Positions 1-12,600 of a DNA stretch of 64,000 nucleotides are shown here, piece after piece. The DNA comes from Gymnorhina tibicen (taxonomy: Eukaryota > Chordata > Aves > Passeriformes > Artamidae). The stretch's first letter is position 1, and each line of letters begins with the position of its first letter. The DNA lies in contig VXAZ01004636.1 in NCBI GenBank assembly GCA_013399875.1, forward strand, positions 2,178,596 through 2,242,595. The letters are read 5' to 3'. Both the position numbers and the translations under genes were made by a program. The notes beneath the pieces were generated by a model that ran no database searches, was not told where the DNA came from, and saw only the letters and a program-made list of their open reading frames with translations.

Positions 1-2400
1 AAACCACGTTGCTGCTGTTATTTTTTCCATCTATAAGTAGTTATGAACAGTTTTACTCCCTTCCTCTAAAGATCTCTCACTGCCTTACAAGAACAGAGTA
101 AGATTTAGTGCATCTGAGCTTTAAATACAGCAGTCATATGGAAGCCAGGATTAGAAGAAATCGGATTCAAAGGGCTGTACTTCAAACTCCTGGATCAACC
201 CGCTTCTCCTGCAGAGGAATGTATGGCGTGGGTGCTGTCTGGTTGTCACTGCTATGGCCTTTCATCTGTCTTTATAGGGAAAAGGGAGGAAGACAAAAAA
301 GGGCACAACTAGAAAAGTGTCTTGCATTGCACTGGGTTCTCTCTATCTTTCTGTGGTCTCTCTTCTGTGATAGTGCTGTGGAACACAGACCTGAGAGCAA
401 TATTTAGCTGAGCTTTTTCTCCACAGCAAAACTGCTTTCTCTGTTGGAAGGCTGAAATATGGTGAACAGCAATACTGAAATTCTCTCTGTGGAGTGACTG
501 CCTTTCACACAAGTAGCACAATGTAATTCCCTCTACTCGTATTCTCTTCTTCACTAAGACTCTGCTTAGCCTGCTTCTGTCAGCTCTAATTACAAACCAG
601 CAATACTCATCCCCACTTTCTTCTGGATAAGCTCTCCCTTGAATTTGACTTACTTCAGGATGTTGGATGCCAGCTGGGAAATGGAATATACATTCTGAAA
701 GCTGCAAAGCCATCTTTCTTCCTAGACAGTCACACATTTCCTTAAGGGACTGAATTCTAAAAGAATGATATAAAAAAATAGTAAGCAGAACAGTGCAGTA
801 GCTGAGGTGGTAATAAGCGAAAAGAAAGAAAATTTTCAGTATAAATTGAAAGCCAAGCATTGTGTTAAAACCAAATATATACGGAATTTGCTTTCCAAGA
901 ATTTGTCTGGTATGTAAGAAAGGCACAAACCTCTAAACATTTGCGGCTAAAGGATTTCTCATGTGAACAAGAAATACTCCATGCTGCCTAAAATTCCTTT
1001 CCCTGGAGATACCTGACCCACCAAAGTCGGCCTTCAGCCAACAGTGGGAGATAACCAGCAGTTGTTTTGTCACTGGCATCCTGAGGACTGAGCCCTGCGG
1101 GACTGGAGTGTCTTTGGCAAAGGAAAACAACTGGTGAGTGATGGTGCAGCACATCCCTGGAGACGCTTCTTATCTGAATTTGTCAAGAGACAGAGCTCCA
1201 GCATTTGTCTGCCAACACTTCATTTGCTTGTCACCACAGCTCCCAGCACTGAGCCCAGACACTCCTGCCCAATTCCTGTGGGAGCTTGCGCGTGGCCAGC
1301 ATGAGAGGCAGCCATGTGTGCTGGGGCAGAGGGACTGTGCTGGGCTGCAGCCCTCGCTGCTTGTCAGGGCTCTGGCATGGGAAAGGACTGCACTGGTCCA
1401 ACAAGGGTAAAAGCTGTACCTGAGATGTCACATGTGAGTGATTTCTTCAGAGACAGACAGTTTTGGGCACCCTGAACATGCTTTACACAGCAGAATTTGG
1501 GGAGCCCCTCTATACACATCTTGGCCACATTCTCCACCACCTTTCCACCCATCTCATTCCCTCTGCCTGCAGTCTATCAGAGATACACCAGACATCACTC
1601 TAACCTAGAACAGGGATAAAGAGGCCAGAATTAGGCTTGCTCTTGCAGTTTTGAGTACAATAATTGCAATCAGTGTGTCAAGTCCCTCTGTCACTGTTCA
1701 GGAAGGCAATGGCAGTGTAGGTCAAAAGAGATGCAGGCAAAAGGGAAAACAGATTGGTTAGAGGCTGAGATGTAGACATCTTTTTGATAATCTTCTTTTC
1801 TGCCTGAGCCTGGTGCTGAGTTCTGGCTGCATTAGTGTCTAAACCTTAGGTATTATCTATGTCTTATAGCCTGGAAAAACGACTGTTGCTTGATTTGTAC
1901 ACCACTGTGAGTGTGGCCTCATGTACTGCTACTGTTGCACTAAAGATGAAGACAAAAATAAAATTCCACCATCCAGCTAAGAAAGCCTCTTATTTAAGAG
2001 GAAGAAGAGAGATATGAAAAGGATAAAGCCTTCTGAGGAAATCTAGCATCAGAGACTAAGAGCAAGAGCCAGGTCAGGCCCAGCTGTGGGACAGAACACT
2101 GACATGCCTTTCCACTCTCACTGTGGGCTGTGGTAATGTTCATGCCCTCCACTGGGACTCAGCTCATGGAGACTTCTAATGGCCTGCCCTGGGAGAGGTT
2201 TGCTAGCACTTGTTTATTTCCTTAAGGGCCATCCTTTGCCATCTGAGCAGTGGGAGGCAGGACCAGCATGAATTGCGTTGTGTTCCGAGCGCTGCTGCTG
2301 TGCCCGTGTGCCCGCAGGGCTCCGGTGAGCTCTGCCCACAGCACCGGCTGTCCTTAGTGTCACCCTGCTGCACGACGCTGGAACTGTTGGAGCAGCTCCT
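1..2400. other. Intergenic region upstream of IREB2, no supported gene
   Basis: I see no spliced or single-exon gene here. The longest open frame (309-926, - strand, 205 codons) has no recognisable domain and no promoter-like context. By synteny with other vertebrates the next gene upstream would be CRABP1, but none of its protein is recognisable. The composition is ordinary AT-leaning intergenic DNA that becomes GC-richer after about 2270. Confidence 0.6.
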
Positions 2401-2403
2401 GAG

Positions 2404-2720
2404 GAAGCCACGAGGACTGGAGCACCTCCCCTGTCAAGACAGGCTGAGAAAGTTGGGGCTGTTCAGCCCGGGGAAGAGAAGTTGTGTGGAGACCTCACAA
2501 CGCAGTCCAGTACCTGAAGGGGTCCTGCAGGGAAGGTGGGCAGGAACTGTAGTGATAGGACAAGGGGGAATAGGTACAAATTGAAAGGGGGAAATTTATA
2601 TTAGATATTAGGAAGAAATTCTTTACTGTGAGGGTGGTGAGGCCCTGGAACAGGCTGTCCAGGGAGGTTGTGTATGCCCCATCCCTGGAAGAGTTCAACA
2701 TCAGGTCGAATGGGGCTTGA
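2404..2720 (+). mobile_element. CR1 LINE 3'-region fragment
   Basis: The stretch reads like the 3' end of avian CR1 non-LTR retrotransposons. In order it has GGAGCACCTCCCCTG, GGCTGAGAAAGTTGGGGCTG, TTCAGCC, a GAGACCTCA block, AGTACCTGAAGGGG, TAGGACAAGGGGGAATAGG, TTAGATATTAGGAAGAAATT, CTTTACTGTGAGGGTGGTGA, GGAACAGGCTG and GCCCCATCCCTGGA. The order and orientation match the CR1 sense strand. It is 5'-truncated, as is usual for CR1, and also lacks the extreme 3' end with the terminal 8-bp ATTCTATG-type repeats, because similarity stops near 2720 at the edge of the CpG island. It is a dead copy with no intact reverse transcriptase. Confidence 0.88.
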
Positions 2721-2749
2721 AGCAGGAGTATGTCACCTGTACGGCCCAT

Positions 2750-3260
2750 TCCACCCCCTCAGCATCGCACGGTGAGCTGCGGGGCGGGGCCGCGCCCGGG
2801 GGTGGGACAGGCCCGGCCCCAGGGGCACCGCCCGGCCCGGCCAGAGCCGCCCCTCCCGCACGTGGTGCCGCGCCGCGCCACCAGGCGGCGCCACCGCGCC
2901 GCGCCCGCGGCCCCGCTCCCGGCGCGGCCCCGCCCCTCGCACGGTCCCGCCCCCAGTACGGCCCCGCCCCCAGCGCGTCCCGACAGGGCAGCTCCGCCCA
3001 CGCGCCCGTCATTGCTATCGCGAGAACAGGTGGCTGCCCTCTCCCGGNNNNNNNNNNNNNNNNNNNNNNNNNNNNNNNNNNNNNNNNNNNNNNNNNNNNN
3101 NNNNNNNNNNNNNNNNNNNNNNNNNNNNNNNNNNNNNNNNNNNNNNNNNNNNNNNNNNNNNNNNNNNNNCCGAACAGCGGTGTCCCGGGCCGCGGGGGTC
3201 CCGCCGGGGGGAGAGCGGCCCCGTCCCCGCCCCGCTGTCTGCTCCCTCCCGGGAGTTATT
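2750..3260 (+). promoter_or_regulatory. IREB2: CpG island and likely IREB2 promoter/exon 1
   Basis: This is an extremely GC- and CpG-rich block just upstream of the first recognisable IREB2 exon. It contains two copies of the GC-box string CCCGCCCCCAG, at 2946-2956 and 2963-2973 (17-bp spacing), consistent with Sp1-type sites in a TATA-less housekeeping promoter. The island is interrupted by the 122-base gap at 3048-3169. IREB2 exon 1, with the start codon and about seven codons in mammals, is not found on either side and is probably inside the gap. Confidence 0.75.
3048..3169. other. Assembly gap (122 N) in the IREB2 CpG island
   Basis: A run of N sits inside the GC-rich IREB2 promoter. It probably hides the first exon and start codon of IREB2. 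All translations across it are meaningless. Confidence 0.95.
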
Positions 3261-3698
3261 TATTCCGGGCACCTAATGGCTGCTACGAGGTTTATTTTTG
3301 TCTCTTGTTCCCTTGACGTTGGCTTGGCAGTCAACGCGTTACGCTTCTTGCTGTATTAAAACCCATGTCTCTTATCTGCGCTGGTGAGGTGTTTTATCCT
3401 GTGTGTAGATGGCAAACTGAGACAACAAAGGTCAGGTGCGTTCAGGCTGTGCTGGTGACCTGCATTGACCTGTATGTACCTACTATTACCGACGCTTTTA
3501 AAATTCACCTTAGTCACACATCTACATCACGAGGTGTCTCAATCCATTTAGAAACCTTTCCATGCTGCATTTACTTACAGTCTAGAGAAACGTTATTTTT
3601 GGCAGAATCAGAAATAAGATCTCTTTTTGTGAGTCCTCAGTCAGTGCTGAAACAACCCGTTCGTTGGTGGCTGTAACTTTGTCTGTTTCGTCTCCCAG

Positions 3699-6600
3699 GA
3701 AGCCCTTACCAGCCCGCCATTGAAGCTTTGGAAAGCCACCCGGAGAAAAAGTTTTACAATGTGTCGAAGCTCGGAGGCGCCAAGTATGGTACGATGCTCT
3801 CTGGGTGTAATTGGGGTGGTACCAGCAGCAGACTGCACCACTGGCTGCCCTGCGGTGGCAGGAGATGCAGTTGGGAATTCCTAATGGGTGTATTTGGAAG
3901 CTGATAATTTCCCAATTTCTTAGTGCTTTATGGAATTGGCAGGGGTAGTACTTGTAGCTGTTTTTTTAGTAAGAAAGAAAGTACAGATGTTTCTGCAGTT
4001 TTCAACAGTATTCCAAATCAGAAGAATTACACTTTCGGAAAAAAAATTGAAGTGACAAAGAACCCTTATTTAATGCTTCAAAAAGAAATACAGCTTTTAC
4101 TGTAGTTTTGTACAGCTTCAAGGTGTTCTAGTTTCACCTCCCCAGCAGCCTCACTGTTAGCTGGAACATGGCTTCTGCTGCAGGGTGAGGTTTTGTAGTG
4201 CTCATGCTGTTGCTTAATCTCAGCTTGTCATTAGTATGCAATAGCTGTCTGTGCCAAAAAGACCTTCATTGGGTCTCTGTGTCCGAGTGCCTTTTAAAAA
4301 CTCACAATGTTGCACGTGTGGTGGGAGGGGAGTCCATGCAGGGGAGGGTGCTTTGCTCAGTGCCAGCTGGAACAGGCTTTAGTCCTGCAGGTAATCAAAG
4401 CATACTGGCGTTAGTCTCTCCCTTTGTTTTCATGTTAAACTGAAATACTTACGTGGGGTACTTAGTAAAGGCATTTGGGATATTTTTCAGTTTTGCAAGG
4501 TCTGAATTCTTCTTTATTCACAGAATTTGTGATATGCTTCTTGAATAAAAAAAATACCAGTGGGTATTTCACTTTAAACCCATATTTGACCACAGTCATT
4601 AACTCCCTGTTATTTAAAGAGAAGAGAGAGGGGGGCACAGTGTCTGCTGAAACTTTATGCAACAGCCATGTGCTCTTGCAAATTTCCCCTGCTTGTAGTA
4701 ACAAAGTCAGTCTTTCAGATAAGCACATATGGAGGAAACTGCTTCTGTTTGTGGCTTGGTCCAGGGAGAAGCAGTGCTGTGGTAGTAACAAAACCAGGCA
4801 GTTCCACAGCAGTTTTTTGAAAAGCCTCATGACAGGAGTGGAAATAAAACAACAATATACAACTTTCTGCTAAAATGTGCCACAAAGCTTCCAGCAGCAA
4901 TGGCTGTTCTTGAAGATATTCTCAGGAGTCTAAACAGACTGCACTAAGAGGGTCTTTGTCTTCCAACAGAAACTTCTGTGCAGAAACTGGAAGTCTCACG
5001 TTAACTTTGAGACAGCAAAATACTAAATAATGTCTAGACACAGTGTGGGACAGCACTGGTTGCAAATCCAGCATCTGGAATTGCTCACTGCATTTGTTGC
5101 TAGAACAGTTTGAGTTTTACCTGTTTGCCCTCTGCCTTGGGGTTTCTGACTGTAATTTGACATTAATTGCTAGTTGATATTAATCAGATTACTAATGTAA
5201 ATGTTAATTGATTTAGTTGCCAATTTTCTAGTGTTTAAGACTTATGGGGAAAATGAGAAGAGCTCAAAAGGATTTAGGGCTGAGAGGACATGTGGAGATC
5301 TAGACTAGGCTCTTGCGGGGGCTGGAGCTGATGTGGGGAACCTTTCATGATTAAGCTGTGCCAGTCTGGGAGGACAGAGATTCCACTTCCTCCCATGATC
5401 TTGTGCTTAACCATGCCTCCTGTGAGCTGCTTTTCCCTTGTACCCAGTCCCAGTGTCCCTCCCTGCACCCTGAGACTACTTCTGTGCTTTCACTGGGCAC
5501 TTCTGCTAAGTCAGGCCTCCCCTTGGCTGCAGTCCCTGGGAGGTGCTGGCCACTACAATCAGGTCACCATCTCCCCTGGGGGTGAGCCGGCCCAGGACTC
5601 CCTGCAGCTCCTGTGTGTCAGGCACAGCAGTCCCAGAGCCTCCTAGGGGGCCCTGTACTGGATGTGATCTCATTTCTGGAGCTATCCTGTACCCTGGGAA
5701 GCCCCAAGCTGCACATGGTGTTGCCGATAGGAGCTTGCTGGTGCCTCACGGTGAGAAGCAGTTGCGTCTCCAGAGCTGGCGCTGAGCAGCCCCTGGGGCA
5801 GTGAGATTTGTAACCCACAAGAAAGCAAACCAGTTCTCCTCTGGGAACTTGACTTTTAAATCGAGTGAGTGGTGGCATGAAGGTTTGTTAGTCCTTTTTG
5901 ATGACATCTTTATTCTCAAGTTTACTCAAATCTGACACTCAAAATAGTGACTTGTCTAACTAGAAAACAGTGGATATCATCGGAGAAAGACACAGAGAAA
6001 ACCGAGTCAGCAAATTCTATATTAATGGTTTGTGAACAAACCACTGGATTAGGCTGAGACCACCAAACCTTTTTTTTTTAATTGAAGCCTGAACTTAATT
6101 GTTTCACCTTCCTCCAGCTAACTTTTTTTGTTTCTCACTGTTCTTGTGAAGCTGTTTGCCTGCTACAATGATGCTGAACACAGTGGGATTTGGGGGAGAA
6201 ATGTCAAGTAATCTTGATGTTTTTTCTTTAGTGGTTATTTTGTTTTGTTTGCAGTGAGTAATCACATTGGGGTTTTTTTTCTCTTCCCTCTTTATTCATT
6301 CGCATTTCCATTTCCCTTTTTTTTTCTGTGCACAAAACTGCTGGTTGTCAGTACCTTAATTTGTATCAGTAGCAAACTAACTCAAGTTTTATTTAATGAA
6401 ATGTCCTTTATATTTTATTAAATGTGTTAATTTTAAAAGGGCATGTGGCAGAATAGTTTCTGGTCTTTGTATCACTGTTAATTGAAAATAATATTCCGGC
6501 ATTGGTTGCTTTTGGCTTGGTATCTGGAGTAATGGAATGGTGAAATTTACAGTTAAAATGGTTTTGAGTATTCCAGTAGTTGTTGCTTTTGACCTGCTCT

Positions 6601-9600
6601 GATCAATAATCCCAGGTCTATATTCCTTGCATCCCTCCCCTGCCAGCATAAGGTACTTTATTAAATGTCACTGTCTGAACAGTGTGGTCAAGCCATTGGT
6701 ATCTCCCATTAAAATACCCTAGGATAACACATCGATGTAAACATTGTGCAACTCACTGTTCCATATTGTGTAGGGAAAATCAAACCCAAAGGCAACTGGA
6801 AAATCAGGCTCCTGAAGCTCTCACCCTTCCAAACCATAGAAGAGTGGAATTCCTTAGAAATGTGAGATTGCAATTTAAAAAAAACTGTGTAAACTGCAAG
6901 TGCTGCGCTCATGGGGTCTGTCCCTTGCCTCACCCCAGATACTCTGCCTTACTCCATCCGACTGCTGTTTGAGTCCAGTGTCCGTAACTGCGATGGCTTC
7001 TTAGTGAAAGAAACGGATGCTATGAACATCTTGGACTGGAAAACAAAACAGAACCATGTTGAAGTGCCCTTCTGTCCTGCCAGAGTTGTTCTTCAAGACT
7101 TCACGTAAGTGTGTGTGCCAAAACCCCCAAAAGAACCTGTGCGAACTCACTGAGTTTGTGTTCAATTCTCTGGCTTGAGAATAAATCACACCTCCCCCTT
7201 GATAGCCTGGTGGAAACCTGTGCACTGCCTCTGCTGTTCAGTAGATTCCTCATGGTAATTCCATATGATGCAGGGGTAGGAGCTGTTCCGTAGGGTACTC
7301 TGGCTTTGGAACAGGTTGGCAAGGCTGAAACTGCTGGCCTGCAAGGAATGCTTCACAGGATAAGAGCCAGAACAGAAATGGAAGTGGTGATGTTTTGGCT
7401 GTAGCCAGATGGTTGACAGTTCACACTGTCACTGACAATTCTTCCTTGAGATACTTGAAGATTAAATATTGCTTACTCCACAATGAGTAATCCAGTCGAA
7501 TCCATGAATAATACATATATTGAAAAAGCAGCCTCTTAGGATATTAACTTTCTTTGTGATTTGACTATGGCATAGCTAAAAGGGCAGTCTTTCAGCAATT
7601 TGCAAATATTCAATTTAAGCTGTGTTGCTGACTCTGTGTATTTATTAAGAAGTGAGATAATTAAAAAAAGGAATTATGATGATAATAAAAATGAGGTAAC
7701 ATCTGCTTAGCGGGCAAAGCCAGTAAGATTCATGTACTACTGTGTTAGATAAACATTGCCCCTCTCTGTTTTGTACAGCAACATGAATATACTTGTGACA
7801 TGCTACGAGCTTCAGAAATGGCTCTGTAAGACAGTACATGCTGAGGTGTTAAATGTATAGCACGAGCTTTGCTTCCATAGCAAGGCTCTGTTGTAAAGGT
7901 AAGCAGTATCTGAAGATCCTTTCTGTGCTGAAGTACCATCACACTTGAGAAGCAAAGCGAGACACAAGAAAAATGGCTTTCTTTGAGATGGGCCCATCAC
8001 TGTCTTCAAACTGTTGCTTGAGAGGGTGTACCAACTCCAGTGACTTTCAAAATGGTTCTAGTCCTTCAAAATTTAGAGAATAACAGGTGTATTTTCTGAA
8101 ATAGGATGTAGCTAGTTCTAGACTTGAATAAAATTAAAGAGAAGTTTGTGCATTTCAGTCCGTTAACGTCTACTGTTGTTTTACTATTTTGTTTTTCCAT
8201 CTGTTAGTGGAATACCAGCAATGGTCGATTTTGCTGCCATGAGGGAAGCTGTGAGAAATGCTGGAGGAGATCCGGTGAAAGTCAATCCTGCCTGCCCAAC
8301 TGATCTCACTGTTGACCATTCTCTGCAGATTGATTTCAGCAAATGGTAACATACCTTTTTTTTTAATTTTTACAAGCCATACGTTTTTGTCTGACACTGA
8401 AGTGTGGATTCATTCAGGTCTTGTTACTATCCCATCAAATCATTTGCCATGCGTGGATCCCTGAAACAAGACCTGGTGGTATCTGAAAAAGGGCTGGATA
8501 AAAATGGATAAGCACTCTTGAGGGAGAGAAAGAATGTTTGTGAGGCCTTATGGATGAAGCTGACTGATAATCCAAATTCTGGGCTGAAATAACGGGATCT
8601 GGCATGGTTTCCAGAAAATAATGTGTCTCAAGAGAATGAGGCAGAGGGCGTTTGTTATTTTGCTTTGCTCTGATTTCATTGTTCAAGTTAAACAGAGCTG
8701 TTTTTTCCATACGGGCTGCCTTGTCACAGCTCCAGAGAAGGGGCCTGCAATTCTACTGGGCGTATTGAAAGCCTGTCATTGCAGCCCATGGCTTGCGACT
8801 GGTTTGGGTTTTTAATGGGCTTTTATTTAACACTAGTTAGATGAGGCTGTGGATATTTTCAGAGAGGAGTGTGCTTGTAGAAGTCTGAAAAAGTAAGGGG
8901 ACTGGAAAGCTACCAGTGTGGTTTTCCTTGTCTCACAGGCAGTGATGTGATGAACACAGCCTGGGGCTGCCTTTGCTAGAAACATAAATACTGCACAAGA
9001 GGAAAAACTTGGAGCTTTTGTTTAGTGTTTGCTGAAGTAAATACTAAATAATGCAGTTTCCCTTCACCTTTTTCCCTGCCTCTCAATTGTGGAGCCTTCC
9101 AAAACCCATGCAGAATTGCATAAACTGAGCAGGCTCTTGGAAATTTTAAAAGTTCATGGGGAAAAAGCCTGTGGTCAAAGGACATGGATGTGTGAGTAAT
9201 TTCTGTCAACCTTCCAAGTACTCACAGGATTTCAGTTTGCTGAGTGTTAGAAGAGCAAGAAGCTACAGATGATCTGTTGTGCTGCATATGTGTTGTGTCA
9301 ATTCTGTGCTCTGTCCATGCCTGTGTCCGGAGGGACAGCTGATTCCTTTGCAATTAGGCCAGCCTAAAATTATCAGGCAGACCAAGTGTTGGCAAGAGGT
9401 CTCAACAGGCTGCTTTGTAATGATAAATCCGGCCTCTGGAGCATCACTTTGGGAAGCTGTGGGGGCTCAGCAGCTGCTGGCCTGTGATAAGAAACCCTTC
9501 GCTGCAGGGTGATTTGTGCCGCTTTTATAGAGAGCTCCCATCTGTGGGTCACAGCCTGGTGGGCTGGGGTGGGATTTAGACAAGGTATCCTCTGAGGCCA

Positions 9601-12600
9601 GGCAATACCCTGCAATTCAATAACTAAGTATCTGGCTGTGTTACTGAGGCAGAAGAAAGCAGTGGCTTTAATTGCAATTTTGTGATTTAATAATTACTGA
9701 GAGAGATAAAAGTCATTGGTTTTTCACAGTAAGCTTTCATGGCTCCTACAGAGCCTGAATGTTGCACAAATAGAGGGTAGTGTGCTATATGGACTTTCTT
9801 TTTGAAAAAACCCCGGTTTTTCTCTCTTACTTCTGACTGGCTTGAATAGTGTATACAATTTATCTGAGCCTTTGAGAATTTGTATAAAAAGCCTAATTAA
9901 AGGATCAAGTTATGTTTCTTTCCTTGAGAAAGCTTTGCCTGTAATCATTCCTTGGTGGTTTTAACAGAGCATGTGCAGCACTGTCTTAAAAAAAGAAACA
10001 AGTTCAGTCTACCATTTGGATGAGACTCTACCCACACCTTCCAAGTTTAAAACTCTGAGTTCAGCCTTTGCAATGCTGTTTATAAAGATTTCTGGTCTGT
10101 TGTGAACAAATGGAAGGAGCTGTTTGGTGTTAATCTTTCAGGCAATCCAGTTTTGTTCACTTCTTACCACACCACATTACTTAACTAGGCTTATCCAGTG
10201 GTAGTTTACTTTGCAACAGGGTTGTAATAAAATAACTCTATTTTTTCAGATACTGTTTTATAATCTGTTGAAGGGATTGCACAAAAACAAGGCCGGGGCG
10301 TGTGTGTGTATGAAGAACGAGATTCCCAGTGTCTCAATGAATGTTGTGTTTAATGTTGCAGTGCAATACAGAATGCTCCCAACCCCGGCGGGGGCGAGCA
10401 GAAGCCACCGGCCAAGCTGTCCCCGCTGAAGGCACAGCCTCGGAAGCTGCCCCCGTGCCGGGGCCACAGCGGCTGCAGGGGCTCGTGCAGCGCGGGGGAG
10501 TCCGGCCGCAGCTCAGGACCCTTCTCTGCGCAGATTGAGAACACCCCCATCCTCTGCCCCTTCCACCTTCAACCTGTGCCTGAGTATGAGAGCTCCTTTG
10601 CTAAATTGTTTTGTACCTTTGTGTTGTTGAGCACTGCATGTGACAGCTCAGGGAAATGAGGTGGTTTTTTTTAAACATCCTTCTGTAGTTCTCACCCATG
10701 CCATAGAAAAGTTGTATCAGTATCTAGAAGTAGGTCGGATGTAGCAGATAGGAATTAGTCTACAATGAATTTTTCTTTTCACAAGAAGAGCTTTACTGAA
10801 CACCCTGCAGATGGCCACCTATTGGCTCGTGGCTGTGACTTTTAAGTTAAATATTAGTACTTCTCTCATTTCTTCACAACAACAGCTAAGCATAGGAGTA
10901 ATTCTCTGTCTGTTGCAAAGCAAGCCTGAGTGAATAACTCAATGAAGCATTAATTTATTTCTAATAGTAGTTAATAGCTTTTGTGTAATAACTTTTCAGA
11001 AGCCTCTGGCTCTTAAAGAACTAAGAACTAGCCTATACATCATCCCCCAGCCTGTACAGGACCTCACTATCCATCTGTCACTGAGTTGAAATTCAGTAAA
11101 TATCCTGCCTGTGTAGTAGCCCAGGGGAGCCTCATGTCTGTGCCTCTCCCAGATTTCTGTGATATTAACAGGTCATTGTGCACCGCTCCATCTATGCCAA
11201 TTATGTGTAATCTTCCCTCAGCTGCTGCCTCTGCCTGATGGACTGTTCAGATCCCTATCTGCCTGTGCTGGACAGGTGTACAATTAGAAAGCTGATCAAA
11301 TCTGTATCCCACAGCGATATTGTGCTGAATGCTGTGGTAACTTTATAGATGTGGAAATATTCCTGCTCAGTACAGGCGTCAGAATGCAGGAGTGATGTTT
11401 TCAGCAATATTGGTGTTCTGGCAGCACACCAGCAGTGGTATTTATGAAGCTGCAGTGTGAACACTGACTGTCCCTCGGGGCTTGGTGAAGCAGGAGAGCT
11501 GCTGCTGCTGCAGACAAGAAAGGGAAGGGTCATGACTGTAAAATACACTTCTCAAAATTGAGGACTTCCTTCCTGGTACAAAGCAAGTGTGTCCCCTTCC
11601 TTGTTCAGCTGCTCAAAGCAGAGGTTATTCCTCTTAAATTATGGATTACTCTGTTACAACAAGTATCAGTATCTTAATAAATAACACATACTAAGAAAAG
11701 ATAGTTCATTTTATGGGACTGTACTGATGAGTACTTGTGGCAAAATCTTGTCGCTTGGAGGGAAATACAAAAATGGAGGTTAGTTACGATTGAACTAGTG
11801 AACATTGTGGTTCTTTAGTGTATGGAGTTTTGAGATGCGCAGCCTGTGAGATGACTGATAGGGGGTGAAAAAGCTTCTGTGTATTGCAGCACATGCTTGG
11901 AATAGATCTCTTAAAGTATTTTCAAGATTGCACACTTTAGGAAACCGTACCTAGAATAAGCAGGTTCTCAGACACAGCACACATGAAATCAGCTATTTCT
12001 CACTGTTTACAGAAAGCTTGCTGCAGGGAAGCAGTTATCTTTGTTCTAATAAACCACTTCAAAGAGTCCTGCAGGCTTAAATAAGTCTTTCATCAAATGA
12101 ACTAAAACTACAACTTGTTCTTCTGTAATGTGAAATAAATTATGACAGTACTTGTAAACTTGTTTTCTTCCTAGGCCTGAGACAGTATTGAAAAATCAAG
12201 AGATGGAATTTGGCAGAAATAGAGAGAGGCTTCAATTTTTTAAGGTATGTCTGTGTACCTGCAAGCTTTGTGGTTTGGGTTTTATTAGAGTCATTTGTCT
12301 ACCAGTGTTCAGGTTTAGATTATAAATTAAATATAATCATTTGGAAATGTCAGGTTCTCAAATCTGAATTACAAGAACAGAAAATTTGCTTTCTAACTTG
12401 AAAAAGTTTACTCTGATTTGGTTCTTGTCAATGGGGATTTGTGAAGCATTAGTCTTTTTAATGCCTTTTTAATGCCTTTCATGAGCTCAGTGCATTAGGT
12501 CACAGTGAGTTTCTGGCTGAAAGGGTCATTTATCCATACCTCTGTTACAAAAGTTCCTGAAGTTGGAAGTGTTGAGTGGAGACCAGTATTCAGACATGGC

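Noticed and set aside
309..926. 205-codon open frame on the - strand upstream of IREB2
   Set aside because: No recognisable domain, no promoter or splice context, biased toward Phe/Leu/Cys as expected for chance frames.
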